From Proteromonas lacertae (lineage: Eukaryota > Sar > Bigyra > Opalinata > Proteromonadidae), in the NCBI GenBank assembly GCA_002245135.1, contig NGBS01001216.1, positions 1 to 38,196 on the forward strand: a stretch of DNA of 38,196 nucleotides, in the 5' to 3' direction. The notes beneath the pieces were generated by a model. It had not been told where the DNA came from. It did not search any database and saw only the letters and a list, made by a program, of their open reading frames with translations. Made by a program: the position numbers and the translations under genes. Each line of letters opens with the position of its first letter. Positions within the stretch are counted from its first letter, which is position 1. Below, in pieces: positions 10,285-21,835 of the stretch.

Positions 10285-13200
10285 CTATTTTATTAATTTT
10301 ACCTTCGTTAATTCTTTCTTTTCTTCTTCTGATATTCCTTCTAAGTTTATTCTCCCAATTGTTGAAAATGTTTCTAAAAATGATTTTAATTCTATTTTAT
10401 CTATATTTTCTTTGACTGTTATTGCTAATTCATCTAAATATTCAAACACATGTTTGTTTTCCTTCATTAATTTCAATTCTGTTATATCTAATTTGTTTCC
10501 TGATATATTTATCTTCTTTATTTTTTTATACTCTTTTAAACACTTAATTAATATTGTTATTCCTTTTTCACTTATTCCAGTATCTATTCAATAATAATAT
10601 TTACAAAATACTTGATATATTTAAAGATGTTGGATTAGGACTTACAAATTTATCTATATATTTACAGATTATCTCTATTCCTTCATCTCCAATATCATTA
10701 TTGTATATTGTTATACATTCTACATCTTCTGGTAAGGAATCTGTTAATTCTTTTAATCCTCTACAGCTGATATGATTATTGGATAAATCAATTTCTCTAT
10801 AACCAATCTGTTTAATCAATGAGATGTGAGAATCATTCAGATTCATATCTGTTTTATTAAAAATATAGATAATATACCTGAAAAATTATATCTTCTATTA
10901 TCAGAATATTTTATTCCCTTTTTAATACAATAATCCAAATAATATTCCAATTCTTCATTTGTCCATGATGGACATTTCATTTCTATAAATGGATATTCTT
11001 TATTTTCTAACGATTTTGAACAAATTGCTTTTAATACATTTATTTTGATATTACTTCCATTTAGATTCATTGTATCATATCTTTTAAATAAATCTATTTT
11101 ATTTGTTAATAATACTACACTTTCATCGTCTATTGACATACTACTCAAATTCATTTTATAAGGATGACAATCTATTAATATCTGTAAACTGTTTAACAAT
11201 AATTTAAAACCATTATTACAAATTGCGTTGTCTAATCAACAAAATGAAACATAATAAAAATATACTATGAATGTTTAAATGCACAATGTCATCAATCACT
11301 TTAACATAATTCATCAAATATTCTATTCCATATGCATCTATGTTATTATCACTTATATCAAGCTTGATCTTTTCATGAATATTCTTTAAACCATCTAATA
11401 AATATATTAATCCTATTGAAGATAATCCCATCTCTATTTAACATCATATAACATCACTATACTTGAACAATTAATGCTATTATAATTCTTTAATAAATGT
11501 ATATGTGGAGATAATATTTTCATTCCTTCATCTCCTATTTCATTTCCATTTAATCTAAGATAATAAAGATGTGGAAATGAAGATAAATTGTTAATCAGTA
11601 TTTCAACACTTTTATATGTTAGTTTATTATCTAAAAAATATAAAAATATCAAATTATACTACTTAAATTTATCTCTTTTACTTCTCCAAATTCATTTGAT
11701 CTTAAAGAAATGAAGGATTTGAAAATATCATCATCAATTTCTAAATTACTCAAATTCACTTTTGTTGATATGATTAATTCTGGTATATTTTTATCAATCA
11801 AAATTCTCCAATTAAAATCAAATTCTATCTTTGAAATTGGAAATTTAGAGAATAAAGCTTGTAATCCTTTTGAATGGATATCATCGTTACGCTGCATATA
11901 TATATTATTAATATTTGGATATTTATATAATTCTTCTGATAATAACAGCATTGATTCATCATTTAATCTCATTTCTCTAAGATTCAATTCGTTATCTTTG
12001 TTGATTAATAAATGTAAATATGGAAGTAACAATTTAAATCCTTTTAAGCCAATTGGATTACCTATTTTATAATAATAAATACTTAAAGTACTTTCAATAA
12101 ATATGTATTCCAGTTTCATCATTAATGGAATTGATTTAACAAATGTCTCAATAAAATGATTACTAAGGTTATTGTATAAAAAATAGATTATCTGTAGATT
12201 TGAAAATTGAGAAAAATAAGAACCAAATAATGACTGAAAATTAATTGGAATATAAAATCCATCAGAACCATCTAATGATAAAAACTATTAGATATATACC
12301 AAAGACAAGATTTGTTGGATCTATTAACTTCACCACACTAAAGAAATAATTCATCCCTTCTTCACATACACACATGCATTTTGAATTAATTGTCATCATT
12401 TTAACGAAAGTTGGAATTTTAATATTTAATATCTCTTTATCCAAATAACATTCCCTTCCTTCTTTACATTGATGATGAATTTGATACTTCAGTTTATCTT
12501 TTATTGATTTATCTTTTTTGTATATTTTTATCATCAATAATATTGATAATACTCTTTTATTAGGTTTATTATTGTATGATTTTATTAAATCATTTCTTAT
12601 TTTTTCCCATTTATTACTTTGAACATAATATTCTGACGGATACATTATTGGAAACATTATACTATCTTTGTCGTTGTTAAATAATAACTCTTTTCTTTCA
12701 TTTAATATCATCAAATTATTATTATTTTCTTCACTATATAATATCCATTTCACTTTTATTATTTCTTTTCTCAGCTCTTTTACACTCATTCTATCTTCAG
12801 TTTTCACTTTTAACATTCTTTCTATCATTTCTTTCATCACTTCATCATATTTCACATCAAAAAGGTATTTGGATATGAGAATATTGTTTATGGTCTTAAA
12901 CATATCATTATCTTCATTAAATGGTAATTTCTTACAAATCATTTCATATAATATACATCCAATTGACCAAATCACACTTTTATCATTACATTCATATCCA
13001 TTCAGTTCTTCTGGGCTTTTGAAATTCACATCATACAATCTCATATCTTCATCTTTTCTCAATACATTCAAGAATAAATCACATAACTTTATACTACTAT
13101 CATCTATTATTACATTGGAACTCTTTAAACTATCAACTACTAAATCATATTCATTCAATATCATTATAATATCACATATACTACATATCATATAACAAAT

Positions 13201-13571
13201 ATCACCACTTGTTAAGGATCCACTATGGATTATCTCTTCTAAATCTCTATCATAATAGTATCTCTCTAATATCATCATTTTACTACTTATTCGATGTACT
13301 TGTGATGGATAAGCGAAGCATGAACAACAATCTGACAAGAAACTGATTCTAGCACAAAATTTTAATATTTTCTTTTCTTTAATATCACCAGCGTTGAAGA
13401 TTTTTACAACATTTGTATTACTTTTTTGTTTTATTAACAATTCTTCCTCATTTTTACTCTTTTCTACTCTTTCTTTAACCTATTACATAACAATGCAGTC
13501 ACATATACTTCTACATTCAATTTATATTTCAAGATCTTTTCTATTTCACAATTTTGATAGAAATATGACAT
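10285..13571 (-). CDS. Pseudokinase-LRR protein, cassette 1
   Basis: The ATG at 13571 begins MSYFYQNCEIEK. Eight introns are removed: 13480-13508, 12272-12299, 12062-12082, 11631-11659, 11434-11462, 11232-11265, 10849-10877 and 10584-10611 (21-34 nt). This leaves exactly 3060 nt, or 1019 aa. Residues about 20-280 form a kinase-like fold (VEVK, LERYYYDRDLEEII, SPEELNG, WSIGCILYEM). The catalytic HRD is VDS (136-138) and DFG is DLF (155-157), so phosphotransfer is unlikely. A linker with conserved Cys/His (HHQCKEGRECY) leads to about ten ribonuclease-inhibitor-type LRRs (about 410-1019; LNGNEIGDEGMKIL, LDISDNNIDAYGIEYL, IDLSNNHISCRGLKEL). Probable role: cytosolic scaffold or receptor-like protein. 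There is no signal peptide or membrane segment. It is divergently paired with the WEGNE gene. Confidence 0.85.
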
Positions 13572-13621
13572 TTTTTAATAGATTCGTTTTGATTATTCTT
13601 GGGGAAATTTAGGTGCGAAAA
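13572..13621. promoter_or_regulatory. 50-bp bidirectional promoter, cassette 1
   Basis: Just 50 bp separate the start codons of the pseudokinase-LRR and WEGNE genes. The interval contains AAAACGAATC on the minus strand, shared with 723-731. It is repeated at 20049-20098 and 26524-26574, the last with one extra G. If the WEGNE protein instead starts at 13836, the interval is 264 bp. Confidence 0.4.
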
Positions 13622-14255
13622 ATGATGATATTTATTAAAACTAAATTCCAATTTAATCAACAACACAACAACCACTATAAAGACACCGATAGTTTCACCT
13701 ATTTATGATAAAAACAACAACAATAATAATAAACAGATAACAAATGAATTAATCAATAGTGCAACGCAGAAGGATCCTAAGACAGGTATAAAGAATATAC
13801 CATTCAAAGCACCACAAGCAATATCGATTAACAATATGAGTTATAATCCAATCACTCAGATGTGGGAAGGAAATGAAGATGATGAAGAAATATTAGAATT
13901 TGATGAAATTATCAATGAAACTACTGGTAGTAACAAAAATAAAAAGAAAAAAACAAAGAAAGAAAAGATTAATGATTTATCACCTTTTCACTTAACTCTA
14001 ACCGAAGAAATAATCATCAAGAGAAGAGCTCGACAACATCTAGTAGACTTAAAATACCCTAAACATGGAGTAGAAGCTAGATTGATAGCTAATACAGTGA
14101 AATCTAAAAGAATTTCTGAATCAACACCGACATGTCCTATTACTGTATCTAGACAGTATGATGCTCGTCCTGACTTGTTTATTATTAGAGATATGGCTGT
14201 ACAGAGAGTAGCTTTAGATAATAATAAAATGGAAGAGATGATGAGTAAAAAATGA
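13622..14255 (+). CDS. WEGNE-motif protein (Byr4/Bfa1-like?), cassette 1
   Basis: The conserved core begins at the ATG at 13836 with MSYNPITQMWEGNEDDEEI. This resembles the YNP...WEGNE signature I recall from fungal Byr4/Bfa1 proteins, components of the spindle-checkpoint GTPase-activating complex; the match is by eye and short. A Lys-rich stretch and a basic C-terminal domain follow (RRARQHLVDLKYPKHGVEAR, then ISESTPTCPITVSRQYDARP). An N-terminal extension from 13622 (MMIFIKTKFQ) is open in copy 3. In copies 1 and 2 it is interrupted by one extra T near 13693, so either copy 3 or the other two are mis-sequenced, or translation starts at 13836 here. Full length would be 210 aa. Confidence 0.55.
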
Positions 14256-14442
14256 TTATTATTAGTAAAATCTATTTTATATAAACATATATATGTGTGA
14301 TAATTTAACAAAATGTTCTTTATTTCATTCATTTATGCATTAGGGATCAAATATAAAAAATAACATAAATTCAGAAAATAACACTAAAAAATGAGGGGAA
14401 AAACATATAAATATTTCTAATATCCCTTTTTAATACTTATTC

Positions 14443-15186
14443 TTAATACTTAGATGGCATTTGTTGTGTAATACAATGAATATTACCACCACACAATAAT
14501 ATTTCTCTACTTTTCACACTCATTATCTTACGATCAGGAAAGATTTCTTGAAATTGTTTTCGTACTACTTCATCAGTTGCTACATCAAAGGCAGGTAAAA
14601 CAATACCTTCATTAGCCATATAGAAGTTAATATAACTACCTGGTAATCTTCCATATTCTCTTGCTATCGTTCCATCTTCAGATATTACACCATTTGCTTC
14701 TTTATCTGTTCTTGTTAAAGTTGGATCTGGAATGGGGATTTTGTGAATTTTAATGGTTCTACCTTTAGCATCTGGGGTCATTGTTAATACTGCTTCCGCT
14801 TCACGTGAGATTCCATATTGTGGATCTGATGGGTTATTCGTCCAAACTAATGCAACTTCGGCTGGTCTAACAAAACAGCATATGTTGTCTACATGACCAT
14901 TTGTATCAACATCTCCATATAGACCGTGTGCTAACCAGATTACTTTCGTTGCACCTGTGTATTCTTTGAGATATTGCTCGATTTGTTGTTTGTTCAGATC
15001 TGGATTACGATTTGGGTTTAATAAACATTCTGCTGTTGTAATTAGTGTTCCTTCACCATCTACATGGATAGATCCTCATTCTAGAATAAATGGAGCATCA
15101 TAACGCTTGCAGCCTACTATATCACATATATGTGGTGCTACTGTTTCATCTTTTGAATAAGTAACTACAATTGTTATTGTGATTTT
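14443..15186 (-). pseudogene. 5'-truncated agmatine deiminase, cassette 1
   Basis: The minus strand encodes the C-terminal part of an agmatine deiminase (agmatine to N-carbamoylputrescine; guanidine-modifying superfamily). Motifs in order: [55 protein letters not shown] (catalytic His), then CGGNIHCITQQMP (nucleophile Cys) near the end. The N-terminal third, with the substrate-binding WMRD region, was not found upstream. The second Gly expected in [13 protein letters not shown] is a TGA stop (about 15074-15076) in all three cassettes. A C-terminal product starting at [10 protein letters not shown] (14781) could be made but would lack the catalytic His. The gene is therefore very probably dead. 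It is convergent with the WEGNE gene, 187 bp away. Confidence 0.88.
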
Positions 15187-15358
15187 AATAATAGTTAATT
15201 TCTCAACATTTATCTCTTAAAAATAGAAATTTTAGAATTTGTATATTTATAACAATAAACATATGTTAAATGTAGTGATAGTTTTTTTAAGAATAAATGT
15301 ATATAAACAATATATAATCAAAGTAGTAATAATAGTTTATATTTAAAAAAATATTTAT

Positions 15359-16186
15359 TTATTTATCCTCATATTTTTCTACAATAATGGATAAAATTGT
15401 TGGTATAATTACCTTTAACTTGTCAATATTCGGGAATCCTTGAAAATGTAGTATATAAGAAAATGATGGATATATCTCTATGGGTAAAATGGATCTATAT
15501 ATTTTTTTAATCAAATCGTATGTGGTGTCATCCTCAACAAGCGTTTTGTCGATATAAATTCTTTCGATTCCATTATATTTCATACTTGCAATTCCATAAC
15601 AGCTGGTAGTTGAAAATGAATGGAAATTTTGATGATTAATGTTCTGTTCAATCCCATTGATGAATAACTTGCAGTGTATGTGATTATTTTTCACATACTC
15701 TCTCATAATTATTTCAATCAATAATTGTTCCTCTAATAGATCTAACGGTTGATCTAAATCAATATTGAGTTTAAGTTCAAACCTACCAGGGGTTGAACTG
15801 AAGTTGAGTACATCATCACTGATCTGATGATCAGAAGATATCTTCTACAAAGAATATATAAATTATACCTTCTCATATGAAGCACCATTTTTGTTTACTA
15901 TAATTTTACCTTTTTTTAATGGAATTTTATCGTACACACTTGTTGATATACCTATTACTACTCCTATTGATTAAAATTATACATATTTTTATACTATCAT
16001 CTTTAACACTTATTTCTCCATCATTCCAATTCATGTATACTCTAATATTTCTAGCTCCACTTTTTATACTATCTATTAACACTAATGTGAAGGATATATA
16101 ACAAATCTACGTTCTTCTACAATTTTATTATATGAAGTAATTGTTGTGCTTGTTCTTACATTGACTGATGAGTTAGTATCATTCAT
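15359..16186 (-). CDS. Shortened MutL/MLH-like ATPase-domain protein, cassette 1
   Basis: From the ATG at 16186 (MNDTNSSVNVRTSTT), removal of introns of 29, 31 and 24 nt (first near 16079-16107) leaves 744 nt, or 247 aa. VEELLIDSIKSGARNIRVYM then GEISVKDD resemble GHKL ATPase motifs I and II of MLH3-type MutL proteins (VEEL..NSIDA.A, V.DNG). LLIEIIMREYVKNNHIHCKL and IYIDKTLVEDDTTYDLIKKI...PSFSY fit the later part of the N-terminal domain (VNGR, yrsllP...hP). The intervening ATP lid (GFRGEAL) is absent, the DNG glycine is lost, and there is no C-terminal dimerisation or endonuclease region. It is a mini-MutL or decayed copy with the frame kept. Mismatch-repair activity is unlikely. Confidence 0.6.
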
Positions 16187-16299
16187 TTTACTTTATAACA
16201 GGAGAAGAAATTGAAAGACAAAAAAGCTTGTTCAGCTTGATCACTAATTTTAAAATAAGCTTGACTTATTGTTTGAATTTCTTCATTATTTGTGCAATT

Positions 16300-16690
16300 C
16301 AATTAAAGAATCTGATCTGATCCACTTGACACTCCATAAAATATTTTCAATTGTAATCCTTTTGGTCTTATTTTAGAATAATTCATACAATCTTTACCAA
16401 AGTAAGCATCTAACATTCTGATTGCTGTTTTACTTACCCTTCCCTACTATTTACTATTACGCATTTTTTTCTTTTGTATTGTCTAGTCCTACTATTTATA
16501 TTTTATTTTGGCTTTTTGTATCAAATCCTACACCAATTCAAAACATTGAAACATCCATTAAGAAATCAAATAGCTGGTGAATTTTTATTGAAATTCTCCT
16601 CTTGTTTGCTTGATACAAATGCACAGTTATTTATTACTGCTGCTAATTTCTTCTCATGTCATACTGATGTTCCTGGTGGAAGTATTTCAT
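16300..16690 (-). pseudogene. Glycosyltransferase-like remnant, cassette 2
   Basis: This is the longer version of the remnant. On the minus strand, HEKKLAAVINNCAFVSSKQ (about 16600-16655) is followed, after stops, by MLDAYFGKDCMNYSKIRPKG (about 16360-16420). The pattern KLAAVI-N-C is loosely like the start of GT10 fucosyltransferase domains, but I could not identify donor-site motifs. It is interrupted by several stops and is probably dead. Confidence 0.3.
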
Positions 16691-16760
16691 ATTATAAACT
16701 AGATCGTACATTTTATCAAAAGATCAATTCAAAAATTACAAATATATTAACAACAATAAT

Positions 16761-19700
16761 CTATTTTATTAATTTTACCTTCGGCAATTCTTTCTTTTCT
16801 TCTTCTGATATTCCTTCTAAGTTTATTCTCCCAATTGTTGAAAATGTTTCTAAAAATGATTTTAATTCTATTTTATCTATATTTTCTTTGACTGTTATTG
16901 CTAATTCATCTAAATATTCAAACACATGTTTGTTTTCCTTCATTAATTTCAATTCTGTTATATCTAATTTGTTTCCTGATATATTTATCTTCTTTATTTT
17001 TTTATACTCTTTTAAACACTTAATTAATATTGTTATTCCTTTTTCACTTATTCCAGTATCTATTCAATAATAATATTTACAAAATACTTGATATATTTAA
17101 AGATGTTGGATTAGGACTTACAAATTTATCTATATATTTACAGATTATCTCTATTCCTTCATCTCCAATATCATTATTGTATATTGTTATACATTCTACA
17201 TCTTCTGGTAAGGAATCTGTTAATTCTTTTAATCCTCTACAGCTGATATGATTATTGGATAAATCAATTTCTCTATAACCAATCTGTTTAATCAATGAGA
17301 TGTGAGAATCATTCAGATTCATATCTGTTTTATTAAAAATATAGATAATATACCTGAAAAATTATATCTTCTATTATCAGAATATTTTATTCCCTTTTTA
17401 ATACAATAATCCAAATAATATTCCAATTCTTCATTTGTCCATGATGGACATTTCATTTCTATAAATGGATATTCTTTATTTTCTAACGATTTTGAACAAA
17501 TTGCTTTTAATACATTTATTTTGATATTACTTCCATTTAGATTCATTGTATCATATCTTTTAAATAAATCTATTTTATTTGTTAATAATACTACACTTTC
17601 ATCGTCTATTGACATACTACTCAAATTCATTTTATAAGGATGACAATCTATTAATATCTGTAAACTGTTTAACAATAATTTAAAACCATTATTACAAATT
17701 GCGTTGTCTAATCAACAAAAATGAAACATAATAAAAATATACTATGAATGTTTAAATGCACAATGTCATCAATCACTTTAACATAATTCATCAAATATTC
17801 TATTCCATATGCATCTATGTTATTATCACTTATATCAAGCTTGATCTTTTCATGAATATTCTTTAAACCATCTAATAAATATATTAATCCTATTGAAGAT
17901 AATCCCATCTCTATTTAACATCATATAACATCACTATACTTGAACAATTAATGCTATTATAATTCTTTAATAAATGTATATGTGGAGATAATATTTTCAT
18001 TCCTTCATCTCCTATTTCATTTCCATTTAATCTAAGATAATAAAGATGTGGAAATGAAGATAAATTGTTAATCAGTATTTCAACACTTTTATATGTTAGT
18101 TTATTATCTAAAAAATATAAAAATATCAAATTATACTACTTAAATTTATCTCTTTTACTTCTCCAAATTCATTTGATCTTAAAGAAATGAAGGATTTGAA
18201 AATATCATCATCAATTTCTAAATTACTCAAATTCACTTTTGTTGATATGATTAATTCTGGTATATTTTTATCAATCAAAATTCTCCAATTAAAATCAAAT
18301 TCTATCTTTGAAATTGGAAATTTAGAGAATAAAGCTTGTAATCCTTTTGAATGGATATCATCGTTACGCTGCATATATATATTATTAATATTTGGATATT
18401 TATATAATTCTTCTGATAATAACAGCATTGATTCATCATTTAATCTCATTTCTCTAAGATTCAATTCGTTATCTTTGTTGATTAATAAATGTAAATATGG
18501 AAGTAACAATTTAAATCCTTTTAAGCCAATTGGATTACCTATTTTATAATAATAAATACTTAAAGTACTTTCAATAAATATGTATTCCAGTTTCATCATT
18601 AATGGAATTGATTTAACAAATGTCTCAATAAAATGATTACTAAGGTTATTGTATAAAAAATAGATTATCTGTAGATTTGAAAATTGAGAAAAATAAGAAC
18701 CAAATAATGACTGAAAATTAATTGGAATATAAAATCCATCAGAACCATCTAATGATAAAAACTATTAGATATATACCAAAGACAAGATTTGTTGGATCTA
18801 TTAACTTCACCACACTAAAGAAATAATTCATCCCTTCTTCACATACACACATGCATTTTGAATTAATTGTCATCATTTTAACGAAAGTTGGAATTTTAAT
18901 ATTTAATATCTCTTTATCCAAATAACATTCCCTTCCTTCTTTACATTGATGATGAATTTGATACTTCAGTTTATCTTTTATTGATTTATCTTTTTTGTAT
19001 ATTTTTATCATCAATAATATTGATAATACTCTTTTATTAGGTTTATTATTGTATGATTTTATTAAATCATTTCTTATTTTTTCCCATTTATTACTTTGAA
19101 CATAATATTCTGACGGATACATTATTGGAAACATTATACTATCTTTGTCGTTGTTAAATAATAACTCTTTTCTTTCATTTAATATCATCAAATTATTATT
19201 ATTTTCTTCACTATATAATATCCATTTCACTTTTATTATTTCTTTTCTCAGCTCTTTTACACTCATTCTATCTTCAGTTTTCACTTTTAACATTCTTTCT
19301 ATCATTTCTTTCATCACTTCATCATATTTCACATCAAAAAGGTATTTGGATATGAGAATATTGTTTATGGTCTTAAACATATCATTATCTTCATTAAATG
19401 GTAATTTCTTACAAATCATTTCATATAATATACATCCAATTGACCAAATCACACTTTTATCATTACATTCATATCCATTCAGTTCTTCTGGGCTTTTGAA
19501 ATTCACATCATACAATCTCATATCTTCATCTTTTCTCAATACATTCAAGAATAAATCACATAACTTTATACTACTATCATCTATTATTACATTGGAACTC
19601 TTTAAACTATCAACTACTAAATCATATTCATTCAATATCATTATAATATCACATATACTACATATCATATAACAAATATCACCACTTGTTAAGGATCCAC

Positions 19701-20048
19701 TATGGATTATCTCTTCTAAATCTCTATCATAATAGTATCTCTCTAATATCATCATTTTACTACTTATTCGATGTACTTGTGATGGATAAGCGAAGCATGA
19801 ACAACAATCTGACAAGAAACTGATTCTAGCACAAAATTTTAATATTTTCTTTTCTTTAATATCACCAGCGTTGAAGATTTTTACAACATTTGTATTACTT
19901 TTTTGTTTTATTAACAATTCTTCCTCATTTTTACTCTTTTCTACTCTTTCTTTAACCTATTACATAACAATGCAGTCACATATACTTCTACATTCAATTT
20001 ATATTTCAAGATCTTTTCTATTTCACAATTTTGATAGAAATATGACAT
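16761..20048 (-). CDS. Pseudokinase-LRR protein, cassette 2
   Basis: This copy has the same 1019-aa architecture as the cassette 1 gene, with the same eight intron positions. One intron is 35 nt rather than 34, so the gene is one base longer but the spliced length is again 3060 nt. The only protein change I noticed is Thr to Pro near the C-terminus (KKELPKVKLIK). VDS and DLF replace HRD and DFG here too. Confidence 0.85.
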
Positions 20049-20098
20049 TTTTTAATAGATTCGTTTTGATTATTCTTGGGGAAATTTAGGTGCGAAAA
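20049..20098. promoter_or_regulatory. 50-bp bidirectional promoter, cassette 2
   Basis: Identical to 13572-13621; it lies between the start codons of the pseudokinase-LRR and WEGNE genes. Confidence 0.4.
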
Positions 20099-20732
20099 AT
20101 GATGATATTTATTAAAACTAAATTCCAATTTAATCAACAACACAACAACCACTATAAAGACACCGATAGTTTCACCTATTTATGATAAAAACAACAACAA
20201 TAATAATAAACAGATAACAAATGAATTAATCAATAGTGCAACGCAGAAGGATCCTAAGACAGGTATAAAGAATATACCATTCAAAGCACCACAAGCAATA
20301 TCGATTAACAATATGAGTTATAATCCAATCACTCAGATGTGGGAAGGAAATGAAGATGATGAAGAAATATTAGAATTTGATGAAATTATCAATGAAACTA
20401 CTGGTAGTAACAAAAATAAAAAGAAAAAAACAAAGAAAGAAAAGATTAATGATTTATCACCTTTTCACTTAACTCTAACCGAAGAAATAATCATCAAGAG
20501 AAGAGCTCGACAACATCTAGTAGACTTAAAATACCCTAAACATGGAGTAGAAGCTAGATTGATAGCTAATACAGTGAAATCTAAAAGAATTTCTGAATCA
20601 ACACCGACATGTCCTATTACTGTATCTAGACAGTATGATGCTCGTCCTGACTTGTTTATTATTAGAGATATGGCTGTACAGAGAGTAGCTTTAGATAATA
20701 ATAAAATGGAAGAGATGATGAGTAAAAAATGA
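20099..20732 (+). CDS. WEGNE-motif protein, cassette 2
   Basis: The sequence matches cassette 1, including the extra T that breaks the first 25 codons from the rest. The 139-codon core from the ATG at 20313 (MSYNPITQMWEGNED) is intact. Confidence 0.55.
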
Positions 20733-20919
20733 TTATTATTAGTAAAATCTATTTTATATAAACATATATATGTGTGATAATTTAACAAAATGTTCTTTAT
20801 TTCATTCATTTATGCATTAGGGATCAAATATAAAAAATAACATAAATTCAGAAAATAACACTAAAAAATGAGGGGAAAAACATATAAATATTTCTAATAT
20901 CCCTTTTTAATACTTATTC

Positions 20920-21663
20920 TTAATACTTAGATGGCATTTGTTGTGTAATACAATGAATATTACCACCACACAATAATATTTCTCTACTTTTCACACTCAT
21001 TATCTTACGATCAGGAAAGATTTCTTGAAATTGTTTTCGTACTACTTCATCAGTTGCTACATCAAAGGCAGGTAAAACAATACCTTCATTAGCCATATAG
21101 AAGTTAATATAACTACCTGGTAATCTTCCATATTCTCTTGCTATCGTTCCATCTTCAGATATTACACCATTTGCTTCTTTATCTGTTCTTGTTAAAGTTG
21201 GATCTGGAATGGGGATTTTGTGAATTTTAATGGTTCTACCTTTAGCATCTGGGGTCATTGTTAATACTGCTTCCGCTTCACGTGAGATTCCATATTGTGG
21301 ATCTGATGGGTTATTCGTCCAAACTAATGCAACTTCGGCTGGTCTAACAAAACAGCATATGTTGTCTACATGACCATTTGTATCAACATCTCCATATAGA
21401 CCGTGTGCTAACCAGATTACTTTCGTTGCACCTGTGTATTCTTTGAGATATTGCTCGATTTGTTGTTTGTTCAGATCTGGATTACGATTTGGGTTTAATA
21501 AACATTCTGCTGTTGTAATTAGTGTTCCTTCACCATCTACATGGATAGATCCTCATTCTAGAATAAATGGAGCATCATAACGCTTGCAGCCTACTATATC
21601 ACATATATGTGGTGCTACTGTTTCATCTTTTGAATAAGTAACTACAATTGTTATTGTGATTTT
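20920..21663 (-). pseudogene. 5'-truncated agmatine deiminase, cassette 2
   Basis: Identical in structure to cassette 1: the N-terminal third is missing, TGA replaces the second Gly of [12 protein letters not shown] (about 21551-21553), and the catalytic His and Cys motifs remain on either side of a residual open frame. Confidence 0.88.
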
Positions 21664-21835
21664 AATAATAGTTAATTTCTCAACATTTATCTCTTAAAAA
21701 TAGAAATTTTAGAATTTGTATATTTATAACAATAAACATATGTTAAATGTAGTGATAGTTTTTTTAAGAATAAATGTATATAAACAATATATAATCAAAG
21801 TAGTAATAATAGTTTATATTTAAAAAAATATTTAT

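Larger units (their letters stand above)
9906..16290. repeat. Tandem cassette, copy 1 (6385 bp)
   Basis: The cassette starts with TGTGCAATTCAATTAAAG, which recurs at 16291, 22767 and 29243. From about 10230 rightward it is almost identical to copy 2 at an offset of 6476-6477. The leftmost 300 bp differ: about 90 bp found in copies 2 and 3 are missing, and there are several substitutions. Contents: glycosyltransferase-like remnant, pseudokinase-LRR, WEGNE protein, deiminase pseudogene, MutL-like gene. Confidence 0.95.

Noticed and set aside
12668-13195. A 175-codon plus-strand ORF inside the pseudokinase gene (also at 19145 and 25621)
   Set aside because: It is antisense to a spliced, motif-rich kinase-LRR gene and its Ser/Phe/Ile-rich product is what antisense AT-rich coding gives.
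15070-15080. TGA read as an amino acid (alternative genetic code)
   Set aside because: The expected residue is Gly, TGA ends or flanks other genes normally, and no other conserved position shows TGA; a nonsense mutation is simpler.
15880-15960. An MLH3-like NRY...KC motif in an alternative frame of the mini-MutL gene
   Set aside because: It requires splice choices that leave the total length not divisible by three; the three-intron model with 744 nt is better.
16474-17070. A 198-codon plus-strand ORF over the end of cassette 2's pseudokinase gene
   Set aside because: Its right half is antisense to the LRR C-terminus and its left half covers a decayed remnant; no family motif.
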